Part shown: positions 10,586 to 24,747 of the stretch, one piece after another | Layout: the number at the start of each line of letters is the position of its first letter | Numbering within the stretch: position 1 is the first letter of the stretch | From: Helicoverpa zea | Taxonomy: Eukaryota; Arthropoda; Insecta; Lepidoptera; Noctuidae | Assembly: GCF_022581195.2 (NCBI RefSeq) | Contig: NC_061469.1 | Location: 10,348,501-10,412,500 of the forward strand | DNA length: 64,000 nt | Direction of reading: 5' to 3' | The notes under the pieces: model-generated | Seen by the model: only the letters and a program-made list of their open reading frames with translations | Database searches by the model: none | What the model was told of the DNA's origin: nothing | Translations under genes and position numbers: made by a program

Positions 10586-13500
10586 ATGGCACAATCACCC
10601 GCAGCTGTAGCACCGCCGAAGGAGCGCTATGTGCCGAACGCGCTTAAATTCGCTTTCGGCGGCCTTGCCGGGTACAAATCTTGAATTTATTTTAAGACTA
10701 CGCGTCCTTTATATGATCAATGTCATGAACATTGCGGTAGAAATGTATATTTCCGTTTGTTTACACTTTCTAAACGTATTGTTGAACTTGTCCTATCTGA
10801 TTGGGATCTTGCTTGTTACTTTTTAAAACCTTGCCCTCGTTATCAAGCGAGTGCTAACTGCTTGCTCTAAGTTATAAATTGAGTTCATACTGATTGATTA
10901 TAATTTATTATCACATTGGTTATGTAAGAAGTAATTTAGTAGAAGTAGTTAGTTTTTTCTATTTATATTTAGTATGTTTTTATAGCAGTATATTATATTT
11001 TATAAATATATATTACACACTTAGTATGTATATACTTAGTTAAGGTTACACAGGTTAAATGTGAGGTTACACACCGATTGACGTCACATGTTAGTGTTGG
11101 CCATCGCTGAAAACCAGCGCCGCAACTCTGTCTCGCATAGGGTCGCTGCATATGCTGAGCGATGGCCATTTCGCGTGATCGTGACGGATATTTTCCTTTT
11201 CCCATTCTCTTTTTTTTTTCGTTCTCATTCCTGTTTTGTTTTATTTTTGTGAGCTTTTATATGTATTCGTTTTTGTGTGTGCGTCACGAACGCGAATAAA
11301 CGTTTTGATTTGATTTGATTTGATTTGATTTAATCAGATATTAGGTACACAGTTCACAGTTTCTCATTATTTTTTTTGATAACATCCATTTACATTCACA
11401 AAATACATAAAATTTTATGTTGTGTAGCACTTTATGAGTTATGAAATTTTATTATCTTGATGCTCTTGCTCTAGGGCTGCACAGATGACAGACATTTGAT
11501 TTTGTTGCCTTTATTTCCTTTTAAACAAGTAATATCAATGCTTTCCAAATAAACATCTTAAGTATGACTCAAGGTAATCAAAAATCAAAAAAATAAATAC
11601 ATTATTTGATTTAGACAAGACATTTAATAGCAAGAGTATGAAATAATACCTTCACAAACTAAAATTTAATACATTAAGTTTTAAAATGATAAGTTTTACT
11701 AAATACTAATGAATGTAAATTATTTTTACCTTGGGATGGTGACAAGAATGAAATTCACATGGCAGTGACAAATTAGGTTCTATTTTTTTTCCGTACTCAA
11801 TAGCTATGGTATGATCTATACTAATACAATGAAGAGGAAAATTGATTTTGTTTGTTGTTTGTACTAAGGGGCTCCAAAACGATTTGAAATATTCTTTCAT
11901 GGTTGGAAAGCTACACTGCCAAGTAAAAAAGGTTACATTTTATCCACATATGGGCAGTAGTTCCATTAAACAAAATACTATGAAAAATGTACAGCTATTT
12001 ACAATTGCACTACTGAGTGCTGATGTAACACCTCTTTTCATATAATAAAGCCAACGGGATTGAGCAGAAAGGTTTTATCATAACGTGTCTATTTACTGTT
12101 AGCATTCCATATAGCTTTTTCACATTAAGCTCATATTACATCTTAATTTATTTGTTCTAGCATGGCAGCAACATGCGTTGTTCAGCCACTTGATTTAATC
12201 AAGACTCGGATGCAACTGAGCGGAGGCAGTCGGACTTCATTCGCAGTGGCCGGGGAGATCATAGCTCGCGAAGGGTTTGTGTCCCTGTACACCGGTCTTT
12301 CTGCCGGGTTGTTGAGACAAGCGACTTACACTACCACACGCCTGGGAGTTTACAATTACCTCTTTGATGCCTATAAAGAGTGAGTATTCTATTACATTGT
12401 TAGATTAGATTAGATTATTTTATATTCTACACCAAGAAAACTAACAACACAGGAAATCACAACACACAAAGAACAGTAAAATTGGCGGTCTTATCGCTAA
12501 ACAGCGATTTCTTCCAGACAACCTCTGGATTCTGGATGAAGTTTATCTGAAGAATACATAGAAAACGGGCAGTTTAGGGTTTTTTAATTAATGTTATGAT
12601 GTTACTAACTTATACACATTGATAGAATAATCACATATTCCGTTCACATATACGAATAATATCAGTAGACATCTTTTTCTCTCACGCAAAATCTACGAAT
12701 TGGATTAAAAAAAAAACTTGACAGTTAAACATAAATATCGGAATAACGTTTAGGCTACTTTTTATCCATGTGCGGAAAGACTTCTCGTGGGACGCGTGTG
12801 AAAGCTAGCGAGTAATATCTGGAGTGTACTGGCTTGATTCTAAAATTAATATCAGTAATAAAAGACTGCATTCTTTAGAAGTTCTATTGCCAATGTTTTG
12901 ATACACCACAAATACGTCGTGGATACAGAAACGTTATGCCAGAAAAGAAGTTCATCATCAGATACAAATTATTGCAATATTATTTGAAAAAACAAAATTA
13001 AATCGGGCCATTTGGGAGTTCTACGAATTTTTGCCTATAACACTAGTTTACAGTACATTTGTTGCCGGGATTTTTTAAGCTGTTGTTGACTACTCATATT
13101 TAACCATATTTAAAACTATTAGTAGTTTTTTTTTATCAGCTCTAGTTTTTGAGATTCAGCTAAGTGCGGTTTAAAGAGAAAAAACGTGGATTTACCTTAA
13201 AGAATATTTGTTTAAAAATTATATTAATTGTTAAGTTCCAAAAAACTTGGCTTTGAAGCTCTTCTCTTATGTATAGACTTTGGGAAATGGCGTATCAGAG
13301 ACCAGCAATAGTCAGACAGCATATTTACATCCCAGAAACCTATCTTACATGACACGTTAATCTTGATGCATACGTTCTTCCTGCTCTTCGCTCATATCTC
13401 CTAAATTTTCTGGAAATCTGTCCAGATGACTGAAGAGGAAGTGAGTTTATGCTCAAATTGCATCCCATATCTCTTATCTGTAAAAGCAGGTCTTCGACAA

Positions 13501-16500
13501 GTTCAACATAATTTTCATTATAATTTTTCAAAATTCAATATAATTTTTATTCTCTGAAAGTTCAGGTGAATGCTGCACTGGTCGCTGAACACATGTTCTA
13601 CTTCGGTTTTGCCATTTAGCTCGATTTTTGGTGTTTAAGCTGTTTATGTTCACGCTACAAAAGTAAGAGTCGTCGAGATGATTTTTCGATTCTTTCCAAA
13701 TAGTTGGTGTTTTAAGTTTAAAAGTACTTCTTTTACCACTTTTCCATAATCTTAAGTATTCAATGCACGATTTACAAACACAATCAGGAGCCCAAGATTT
13801 GTCATTTTTATCCAACAACATTCCAAAATATAAAAAATAAGTATTTTTAAGCGTCTCTGATGACATTTCTACTCTTCTCAAACACATATTCTCCACATAA
13901 GTAACAAACATGGTTTGGATTGTTCAAACAACGCCTCCTTGAACTACTCGTATTGTAAAAACTTCACATATTTGTATAATTACAATAAAATACGTACTTC
14001 AGCGACTGAAAAAGGTTCAGAAAAGAGAAAGTCAATAACAAGTAAAGTCGAGCTACAAAAAATTTTTTGCGGGTGTAATTAATAAAAACTAAACATAAGT
14101 GAACGTTACCAGCCATTAAATCCACGGCAACAGGCAAAAAGTTTGATTTTGTAAACTAGTGTAATCCAATGACCTAGAAAAATAGAAATGAAACCATAAA
14201 AAAACTTAATTTGCATTGCATCGGCCACAAATACTGCAGTAAAGTGGACTCAATTACTTACTGCATTGCAGTGGCATCAGTATTTCCTACACAGCTCATA
14301 TATAAACATAGGTACATAGATGAATGCATTAGTAATTGCCTATAGACTAGACTGGGAGACTTGTTATGAATTCCTCACTGGAACTCATAAACAAAGATAT
14401 TGTGAAGACGCGGGCACTAATAATACTTATTGTAGAGTTATTTATATAACAATGATTTTAGTACAATGTCTGACCCATTGAACCGACGCACTACGCTGGT
14501 GCATTGTATTACAATTTATGTACCTACATAATATATTTTTATGGCCATGTACCTACATAAAATATTTTTAAGTATCTAAGTGCATCTTTCAAAACGCAGA
14601 CACTCGAGCAAGCAATGATTAGTTTATAATTGGTCGATATTAAAGTGTTTTTGCGTAGACTCAAGTCAACTCTCTATTTCTTCACTCTCATAGCCCGTGG
14701 GACGGCAATCCAACACTAAGATATAGATAGTAGGCACGTGCTCTCTGATGCACTTGTGTATCTGATCATCAGCTTGCAGACTCCAGGATGTTTTGTGAGT
14801 GTGAGCTTAACCCACAAACCAATTTTGCCCGACCCATGCACCCGTGCACAGCAGATCAATCAGGGTTAAAAAAAAAATCAAAAATAGCTCCCTTACTGCT
14901 AAAACCTCTTTACTATAAATGATTTAGAAAATCCACAAACGATCCTGAAAAGACTGCAGAAAAAAGAAGACACTCTAGAGACGCGAGAGAAACCGCGGGA
15001 GACAGCTAAATAATACATAAGTTATATGTATTCGACTTCAGGTCTAGGCGATACGAAGTTATTCGCTGCACTCATGCATTGATAAGACGGAATTAGATTG
15101 CATACATTACCTACGCCACCTCAGGTCGTTAAACTCTGGTGTTGCTTATCATGCTTTTACTTTCGAGTTTTGACTTACTCGCTGTCTTGTGAATATTCGG
15201 AACAGGATTGAAAACACAAATTGCAATGGAAGTATTCTCCCACCAGTTACCACATCTAAAGAAACTTGAAAAACACTGAAATTGAAATACCTAATTCAGT
15301 CCTATCCAAAATAAATGGAAAAAGGTTTCTACAAGAACTAGAACTAGGCCAATATATTTTTTTTTACAATACAATAAAAGTACAGCACTCCCAGAAACCA
15401 TCTTTTACCTACCACTTTCTACGATACAGCTACTGTCTATTACGATTTATTATATAGAAATTTTTTGGTTCACCGAAATGAAGAATGAAAACCGTCGATA
15501 CTCCTCAGCTCAGCATAAATTAGTTAAACTTTATATAGTCACGAGGTGTCACGTCAGTCTAGAAATTCCTCGCCCACCGTTATTTGGTTTATAAAAAAAA
15601 CATTGGACGGAAAAGTATTATTTATTTTCGACATTTTCTGCTACGTTTCGCGTCACGTTTGATGGATCATCCATATTTAGTGGTTTTCGATGCTGGAAAC
15701 TGTGAAAGTGGACCTTTTTTTCTTCTTCCGCTACGCGTTTTTAATTCATTTTATTTCCCTCCAATTTTTTATCATCACTGTTATATGAAATAGCTTTCTA
15801 CAACTCTAGGAAACTGAATAGTTTTTGAGGGGCTCTCCTAATCCACCTACTTAACATGAAAACTACTAATTTTATTTACTTGAAAAAAATATCAGGTAAA
15901 GGTTGCTTAGCTCGTCTATTTATATACGTACTTACGACAGTCCCAAATAGTGAAATTACTTCATGAAAAACGCAATTGTGTGATGTTGCAAAGATAAGCT
16001 TATCTTTATCATAATGATTCGAATTAGGTAATACTTTATTCATAAGTATTTATCTTGATTCGCATGTCACCATTGCGTGATTTCTGAATGACTCTTTAAA
16101 CAATAGTGAATAAAAGTTACACAAATACATAATATTATTTTTCTCATTCAACAGTAATTTATGACCACTGCTACGGCTAACGAAACTATAACCCTGGAAG
16201 AATATAATTTACAAGGCAATTCAATATTTTTATTATTTTAAAAATAATGTACATAATAGTTTATTAGTAGTGTATTGTATTTATTGTATAGTAAAATAAG
16301 TAACTATGTATATTCGGTATATAGTGATCAATAGATAAAATTGAGGAATCTGTGTATTTGCTCTACAATTCACTATTCTAATGGTTTGTTTAAAATCATC
16401 TTTGATTTTAGTAACTTTGTTTGGTATGTATATTTTAGACATACATACTTGCTTAGACTAGTTTAGGCTTACTGAGTACTTGTAAGACCCCTTTTGTGGG

Positions 16501-19500
16501 TCGCTCTACATATAAAATAAGAATTGGGTATAATATCAAAATATGAATTTCGTTTAGTTATACATAATTTGAATATATCACAACGTGAATCGTCCATTAA
16601 AAATTCGCTAATAATTATTACTACACTTTTTATCACCTCGATCTGGCTGACCGGCCTTGACTTAAAAAAAAACATATTTCCACGTGTAAAAACGTTGCTT
16701 ATTTTGGCTTTATCAGGCGAAATGCAGGTGCGGCTCCAGGTTTTGGCACCAAGACCCTGTTGGGTGTGGCTGCTGGGTCCATAGGTGCCTTCGTGGGCAC
16801 CCCAGCTGAAGTAGCTCTCATCAGAATGACAGCCGATGGCAGACTTCCAGTGGAACAGCGAAGGAATTACAAGAATGTTGCTGATGCTCTAATCAGGTAT
16901 TGTAACCTTTTTTTTGCTACCTTATTTAAGAAGGAGGTATTTATTCTGATTGATAGCACTGTCTGCTTTTACAGAGATGGATCACAAGAATAATTTGTTT
17001 GTAAAAAAAATACAATTAATATGGACCGTAGTCACTTGATATCTTTTGCCATGTAGTAACTGCATCAACTATATGTAAGTAAATAAAAATAAAAATACAA
17101 TATTTTTCGAGGCGATTATCTAATAATCTTTATCTAGATTATCTAATAATACAATATTTTTCTAAGGAAGTAGATTATGGTTGACAAAACTATACCTACT
17201 AGTCGCTTAAGCTAGTTAAATTGGAATTTTAGTACCCAGCAATAGTGTGACCCTGAAACTATTTGCAGACACAATTTGAGTTAACAAGTGAACTGCAAAG
17301 TAGCTCTTATTTAATAGCTCTAACTGGGACGTTGCCCTAATGCAGAATATCTGTCATAGGTATCTTCAGTTTTGAACCTTATGATCTTTATAATAAAGCT
17401 GAAAATTAGAAAACGAAATTAAAAAGTAATTATTAGTTATGTATGTTAAGATTAATTACATTTTACTCAGGCATGTCATACGGAAAGGTATTGGTTAAGA
17501 ATGCAACAACTAACCAGCATAATAAAATACTTAATAAAAAACCTTGTATGTATGTTTCTGCAAAGCTATGAAAATTTCATGCAACCTTCACTTGGAACAT
17601 AAAGGTCAAGATTTCTGTTGGGTCGCTTCCAAGATCTTGGTTTCACAGTTTTCTATTATACAACTAGAATATACTTAGAAAAAAACGCCATACTTTATTC
17701 TTTAATTTTATAGTTCTGATAAACTATGGAGAACAGTTCCAGTGAACAATTCTCATCTCAAGTACATTTATTTGTAATACCTATACATTCATTATTTTAT
17801 CTTTTTAACCTATTGAACCGATTCGTTAGCAAATGTAGTCAACATACGCAACTGTATAAAATATGTCTATCAATGGCTTACCTATTACCAATTTCAGAAT
17901 TATGTACGGGTGACGGATTATTAAACTTTTTTTTTGTTCTTACTTATGTTTTCAATTACTTACTTCTTGCTTAATAGTCCGTCGAAATCATTTAAATATA
18001 GGACAAAGCCGCTGTTCCTTTTCTACTACCGTTCATATTTTTGAATCTATCTCGGTACCATTTTACTTCAGAGTTAAAAGGCTTAGCCGGGGCTGCAAGA
18101 TTATTCCAAATAGTTGATCCTGGGATCACGAAAGGTTTCAGAAGGAACATGGGTGGATTTACCTAATAAAAATCCTCCCTTCACTAATTAAAGAAATTTG
18201 ATGATTTTCTAACTAAAAAAGGTTAAAAGATATCAAATGATGAGTATGATAATGAAGACCTCCTATCATACCCCATCAGGAACATCGGCCTCGCAGAAGG
18301 CTTTTCTTTTCGATCTTGGAAGCGTTAAATAAGGATCAAATGTAAAGAGGTAATAATCCCACAGGATAGTAAGAGAGGAGGGAGTTCTGAAGCTATGGCG
18401 CGGAGCCACCCCTACCGTTGGACGAGCGATGGTGGTCAACGCGGCCCAACTCAGCACGTATTCACAGGTTACCTATTTAATTAATTATAATTTTGCTAAG
18501 AATTTTATATGTCGGAATAAAATATTGATTTATGTGTTCTCAGTGAAAATTTAATGACAACTTTATGTTAATTGATTTTGTCAGAATCTTTGAGGTGGTC
18601 CATTCTAAATTATAGAGGTATACTTGAAAACATCTACTGATTAACAATTGCAGTTGAGGGATTTTTCTACGGAACACTTGCATGACCGTTACTTTGATAC
18701 GCCCGAAAACCTTAACCGTTCTTAGCAGTCGGTTGAAACTTGCCCTGTTTTTTTTTTCAGATCTAAATATGTTTTACCTCCCCACGCAGAGACATTTAAT
18801 GATTACTTAAGTCACTCCGTAGTGACGGAATGTCATACAAATCCTTCAGTAAGGAATGGCATAAGTAACAATTAATTGTCTCTGAGTGGGGAGGTTAACT
18901 TGTAAAAATGCTGACCGCTAGTACATCAGGTCAAAGTTATCTTACACATTTTCCACTTTATCTCAAAATTTTTAAGTTCAATTTTGATTGAGGTGTACCT
19001 AGCCTAGAGATTTCAGCTTTTTAACAAGATATAGCATATTAAATCTGAACAAAAGAATAAAAACAAGGACATTCTTACCCAACTGCCAAAAAGGAGAACT
19101 TTACTTCAATTGTTACTATACATTGCAGGCTCGTGAGATGTTCGTGGGCTATGTGCCCGACGGCATCGCGTTACATTTCTGCGCGTCCATGGTGTCTGGT
19201 CTTATCACCACCATTGCGTCTATGCCCGTAGATATCATTAAGACTAGGTAAGTCATTTATTTATAGGAGCTTTTTTTTCTGTTTTTTTTTCAAGGGTTTA
19301 TTGCACTAAATAGTCGAATGTCTATAGTCTTTGCAAAATGATTCAACCGACACGGATCTGTGAATTTGTTTGCGCAAAAAGGTTGCAATTTCGTGGATAT
19401 TTTAGAAATTAATTAGTTAGTTATTGTTTGCTAGAACGTCTACACCAGAAGATACATTAGTGTGCATTACAGTATTTCACATCAGCGGAATCTCGCTTTT

Positions 19501-20559
19501 AAATAAGTTAAGTCACGAGAACGAGATACTAACTAATTCATTAGCAATTAGCAAACAATGTAACAACTTATGATTTACCTATGCACCACTATAAAGAATA
19601 TTTGTATTTGGATCTGAATGGTCGACCGATGACAATGAACTATCTTCCTTTAGTAATATTCCACTTTTTAATGATTAACGAGAGTAGATTTTAATCTAAT
19701 GTTCATAATGGTAACGTGTACATTACTAAACCTAATAAAAGTTAATTAAAATACACAATATCCCTATACTTGACATAAATGAACAAATATATGGAAAACT
19801 ACAGTCGTTTTTTAAATTTAAATAATCTACAACATATAGGTCAATGTCAGTTACGCCTATCAAATATAACCCTCACAATGCTACTGATGTAAAAGTCTGA
19901 CGTCAGAAATAATATTTTTAGACTTTTCGTATAATTAATCGGACAGCGGACGTCTGTCCTTGAACATCTGAACGGTTAGGAAGGTGACACGTTTGAAATT
20001 TTAGTTATTTTTCATGTAAGTATGACTGCCATTGTCTAACTGTTATCATTGTTTTATCGGAAGGTAAATAACGAGCAATCCAAAATATGTATGAATAGGC
20101 AATAGGCAGGATAACTGAACAGGAATACTGACCAAAAATATCCAGCCAGATGCAATAAAACCATGGTTGAAATAAGTTAATGTTGACACAGATATTCCAT
20201 TTTACTGATCAGTAATTTAGCCCAGTTTTTTTTAAACAACATTTAATTTTTCGCACTAATTTTCAAAGTAAATAGTTATTTTACTAAAAACGGACATTGT
20301 TGATGTCCGTAAAAGCATTGGGTAAGAAAAAAACCAGCACCAGTTTCTAATATTAAAGATACCATAATTCCATTTCAGGATACAAAATGCGGCTAAAGGC
20401 CAGAGTCAAATAGGAGTTGTGACGTCACTTCTGAAAAACGAAGGAGTTTTGTCTCTATGGAAAGGTTTCTTACCATACTATGCCCGACTTGGACCTCACA
20501 CAGTGCTGACTTTCATATTCCTCGAGCAACTGAATGCGGCTTACTTCAGGATGTCGTAA
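10586..20559 (+). CDS. Mitochondrial 2-oxoglutarate/malate carrier, paralogue A (SLC25A11-like)
   Basis: Exons 10586-10671, 12161-12379, 16717-16896, 18365-18467, 19129-19247 and 20379-20559 total 888 nt, 295 residues, the normal length for the family. The three tandem carrier repeats show VVQPLDLIKTRMQ, GTPAEVALIRMTADGRLP and SMPVDIIKTRIQ, the signatures after the odd-numbered membrane helices. GLSAGLLRQATYTTTRLG and LWRGATPTVGRAMVVNAAQ are typical of oxoglutarate carriers. These exchange 2-oxoglutarate for malate across the inner mitochondrial membrane in the malate-aspartate shuttle. This is the most canonical of the four paralogues here, so the best candidate for the ancestral housekeeping copy. 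Its introns are long and hold a LINE tail, a transposon pseudogene and a TTA-flanked MITE. A donor-like CAG|gtaagt at about 20589 suggests a 3' UTR intron. Confidence 0.92.
11096..11332 (+). repeat. LINE-type 3' end with hairpin and (TGATT)n tail
   Basis: GGCCATCGCT at 11099-11108 pairs with AGCGATGGCC at 11158-11167. The repeat ends in GAATAAACG followed by about five TGATT units (11303-11331). A 3' hairpin plus a short-unit tail is usual for lepidopteran CR1/Jockey-like retroposons. It is truncated on the 5' side and lies in carrier A intron 1. Confidence 0.6.
13345..13911 (-). pseudogene. Decayed copy of a repeat-borne arthropod gene family
   Basis: The upper part reads YFLYFGMLLDKNDKSWAPD, CVCKSCIEYLRLWKSGKR, then TIWKESKNHLDDSYFCSVNI. 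The lower part reads VELVEDLLLQIRDMGCNLSI. From there one frame is lost and another reads FSHLDRFPENLGDMSEEQ and ERMHQD before a stop. This order matches a widespread, multicopy arthropod protein family that I recall without an assigned function. At least two frame changes, including one near 13430-13440 and one near 13530, make the copy dead. It lies antisense in carrier A intron 2. Confidence 0.65.
18777..18894. mobile_element. 118-bp MITE with TTA target duplication
   Basis: The ends CCTCCCCACGCAGAGACA and TGTCTCTGAGTGGGGAGG are inverted with one mismatch, and both are flanked by TTA (18774-18776 and 18895-18897). TTA duplication with short TIRs suggests the PIF/Harbinger group. It lies in carrier A intron 4. 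Confidence 0.75.
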
Positions 20560-22249
20560 TAATAGGATTTAAGGATAAAATCGCTCAGGTAAGTCAACTT
20601 TGTTACTTACTAGCCGTTTTCATCAGCGTCCCGTGAGAGCTAATGTCCGTACCGGGGTAAAATATAGCCTATGTTACTCGGGAAGTGTGTAGCTTTCGAA
20701 CAGTGAAATAATTTTTCAAATTGGTTGAGTAGCTTCGTAGCCTTTTATTTACAAACAAAATGTTTCCTCTTCCTTATTTATCCTTATATAGTATAGATGC
20801 CTATTACACGCCTAAATCTCGCATATCCGGACAATCGATCATTGAAAATCGATAAATGATACCTACATATTGTCTTTCTAAGAGTTATACAATATACGCA
20901 GATAAATGTTGTGATGAATCTTCATTTTGATAAGGTAATACAATATCATGCTGATATTAGGTATATTTTGGATGGTGATACATTTTTAAAACGGATCTCT
21001 TTGAAACATTGATCTAACTTTGACTACTCGACTTCTATCATGTGTATAATAATTATTATAAACTAGCTTTTGCCCGCGGCTTCGCTCCCGTCAACTGACT
21101 TCTCTACTTTACCCTATTTTTTTTTTCATAAGAACCTTCTCCTGACAATAACAAACACAACAAAAAAAGAATTAGCCAAATTGGTCCAGGCGTTGTTGAG
21201 TTATGCGCTTACCAACACATTTTGCGATTCATTTTTATATTATAGATGACTTATTTATTATGTCTATTCGAGAATATTAATTGTACTGATGATATAAAAT
21301 TGTTGCATCACTTGATAAAACCGTGTTTTAATGATAGTGGATGAGAAATAAACTTATTCTTCAATGATAGCAATTCCCGAATAATATAATTACATTTTAC
21401 AATTGCCCGGGTTAATGAGTTGAGGAAATGAGGAGGTCAGATAGGCAGTCGCTCCTTGTAAAACAGACAGGTTGGTCTGAAAGCCGACCCCAACACAGTT
21501 GGGAAACGGCTAGGCAAAAAATCATGACTTAATGCCGTATATAGTGCATATTTTCAGCAATAATTATTTACTGTGCCCTTTACAGGACCTGACTCAAGAT
21601 TCAAGCAATACCTAAAATAAGATTCAACCAATCAAATGGCTCCAATCGTATGCTCAACGCAACATCGATACTGGAATATCGATATAAAATACAGGCGTCG
21701 CTTTTATTAAGTTCAATAACGGCCATTCCCAATAACCTATCTGGTGTTATGGTTACTAGAGAAAGGAATTTGACAAGACTTGTACGAGGCTACTGTCAAG
21801 ATTCTATCTTTAATAAGCAATCTATAGATAGATCGATTGATCGAATATTGGGAACGGGGTAAGTAAATATTTGTCCCAGATAGCTGATATCGCCAATATT
21901 ATGTAATGTATGAATAAGTGCTTACTTAAGCGTATCACAATACATCATGTTAATATATATTTTTTGTAAATACGATTGCACTTATCGATTTTATTATGAT
22001 CACTCGATTATGATTGCGTCATATTGTTTGTAGTGTATTAAGGGAAAGTGAAAATGGATTGTTTATTTTGAAAACTTTGCGTTTAATGTTTTTGTATGGA
22101 ACTGTGCCGTTATAATGTCGGGACAAATAAATAATGTCGGGACACCTTTTCACACACGGTTGGTTAGCCCCATGGTAAGTTATTAATTAACTTGTGTTAT
22201 GGTTGCTAACACAACTGATAAACTACATGTATATAAATACATATCATAA

Positions 22250-22375
22250 CACCCAGACCACGGCCAACAGGCATGCTCATCACACAAATGTCGACCGAAC
22301 CGGGAATCGAACCCGGGACCTCAGGTTCGGCAGTCCAGCATGGTGACCATTGCGCCATCGAGGTCGTCATTATGA
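22250..22375 (-). repeat. tRNA-like SINE segment
   Basis: ATCGAACCCGGGACCTCAGG followed by AGCATGGTGACCATTGCGCC is, on the minus strand, the B-box arm and anticodon region of a tRNA-derived SINE head. A related piece is at about 30425-30495 (GGGATCGAACCCGCGCCCTC). No intact tRNA fold was drawn, so it is not called as a tRNA gene. Confidence 0.5.
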
Positions 22376-23920
22376 TCATGTGTACATTTTATTTACTTTT
22401 ATATTTGTTACCAATCTTATTATGCCTTTTGCAGACGAACTTTTTTGAGACAATGTAATCAGCCATGTAATTTGTACCAATACCAGGAGGGTTAATTTAT
22501 TTTACTTTACCTACCCGATTAGGTAAATTTTAGAAATCAAATCACTTTTTTTTCTTAAAGGCTACTATTTTATCTACAAGATGTGTCAAGATTGTTCACT
22601 TTTGTGAACGACAGCAAACAAGTCCAGTTTACCGGCCGACTGTTAACTCAAAGAGTACATTATCTATTTGCTAATAACTTGGACATATAAGACCTTGCTT
22701 GCGTAATACTTGACTCTTCGCAGCGTCATTTTACGTTACCGAATGTTTGAACAGTCGAACCAGTTATTTCCATCTTAGTTTATTAAATAAATTTTCTGTA
22801 ATCACAGACAGTCCTCAAAATAGAACAAAATTACTTTTAATGTCTCCGAATGGTGGAAAAAAGTATAATTCTAGCAACTTTAGAATAGTCAAGGTTTTTC
22901 TGTTGACTTTTCAGTCGAAAAGTTGCCTCTTCGTAACAATAAAGCTGCCTTATTCTTTTAAGGTAACTGCGTCAAAAATTTTTATGTGAAAAAAGCAAGT
23001 CAGTCACTCAAAAAAACATGGAAATACATAGAATGTTTTGAAAAAAGTTCCACTCGCTATCTAATCAGTGTCGGTACTAAACCTTTTTAGGTAATCTCTA
23101 TCAATCCCCCACTTCACTATTTTTATCATGGGATCCCATAAATTGAGTGCTGATCGAATTTCACCTTAGATAACCTAATTTCAGATAGGAAAATACACTT
23201 GACGATAACGTAATATTTTGGCTGTCCAGTACAAAATAGATCGAGTGTTTTTTGGTACCAGTGTAATGTGGGGCCCATATTATTTTTTTTGAGTCATTTT
23301 CAAATAATCACACTATTTCTTAATTGAAAAAACTGCTTGTATCATCCTTTGTGAATGATAAAAACAAGTTACATTAAAATCCGATTTTTAAATTGCTGGT
23401 CAAGTTTTATCAGAAGAATATGTTTGACGTTTTGACAGCTTTTGTATAGAGCATAGACAATATGTCAAACCGCCATATTTATTTCTCGGATGAAAGTTGA
23501 CAGATGTTTGAGAAATCGGTCGTTATTGCGACAAACCAGTGTTGTTTTATTCCACGTAAACATGGAAGGGTTAATGTATTTATTTTTAAAGCACATTTTC
23601 TGCTTTGTGCATTGTTTTTTAACATATAACTTATAGTTCAATCTAATTACAGTTTGTTACGCTACTTTTACATTTCAACCGTTAGTTTTAAGTTTCAATC
23701 TTTTTGAAGTTTTTTTTTTTCGAAATGTATATTTTATTTCGTGCATGTTTTTTGATAACTGGTAATTTTGTATTCTAAAATGATATGTATAGATTTTATT
23801 TTACAATTACGTGCTGTAAAGTTATTTAGGTTGTATGAATTAATCTTTTCTTAAGAGACTTTTATTTTGCAATAATATTTAGCACAAAATACCACCTAAG
23901 TGCGACTTAAAATCAAGCAA

Positions 23921-24354
23921 TGAGGGTTTTCTAAAATGGCGTCCACCAGGTGGCAGCACCGAGTCGTCAGGTCCAGGTAACTGTCAAAGTGCTTATCTTT
24001 ACTATGAATAGTGAACGATTTTAGTGTTTTTTTTTTATAATTAAAGCACTGCATTATTGTTTTACTATTGAGGTTGAGTAAATAAAAAAAACTAAATCAT
24101 ATTGTGTTAACAAATTTTTCAACAAGCTTTTCCTTAGTACCAGTGACTTTTGCACCCTCTCTCTTAGCTCAATTTTTAGTTCGGAAACCTTATTCTGACC
24201 GTAGTCCATAATAAAATCAATAACACTTCCAATATAACAGAATTTCAATAAACAATAAGTTCGGACCCTACAATTCCATACTATTTGACAGCTGTTTGGA
24301 CCTGACGCATACGAAGCGCCGCCTGGCGGCAGAAAAAGTATCGAAAACCCTCAT
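23921..24354. mobile_element. Probable MITE with TGAGGGTTTTC ends
   Basis: TGAGGGTTTTC at about 23921 and GAAAACCCTCA at about 24343-24353 are inverted. Further in, GTCAGGTCCA and CTGTCAAA recur inverted near both ends. The TIRs are imperfect and the target duplication is not clear. Confidence 0.5.
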
Positions 24355-24747
24355 TAAAATGAGATTGTGTTTTGTATTAATTGGCACGATTGTAGTTTAA
24401 TTAAATTTAGCTTTTATTTTATGTTCAAAATGATATTACAATATGTTGTATGTGTTTAAAAGTTTATCCATTCATATATCGTAGTGCAAATATATAACAA
24501 TGCTGCTGATTTATTTCTTATTTAAGATAATAATATAAGTAAGCTTTAGCAATTACCATTAACATTTACACTTGTTCTACATAGATATAACAGTACAATG
24601 TGATAAAATGTTATTTATATAATATATTTTTATATTTATATAAGCTCTTTATTATTTGTGACTTACATGAAATACAATGTTGTTATTCGTTAATAAAGAA
24701 CATTGTTTTTATTTGCATTGTTTTATTTTATGTATCGAGGCGCCATT

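Noticed and set aside
22290..22370. Possible tRNA gene from the GAACCCGGGA arm
   Set aside because: Only part of a tRNA-like structure is visible and it is embedded in a dispersed SINE context.
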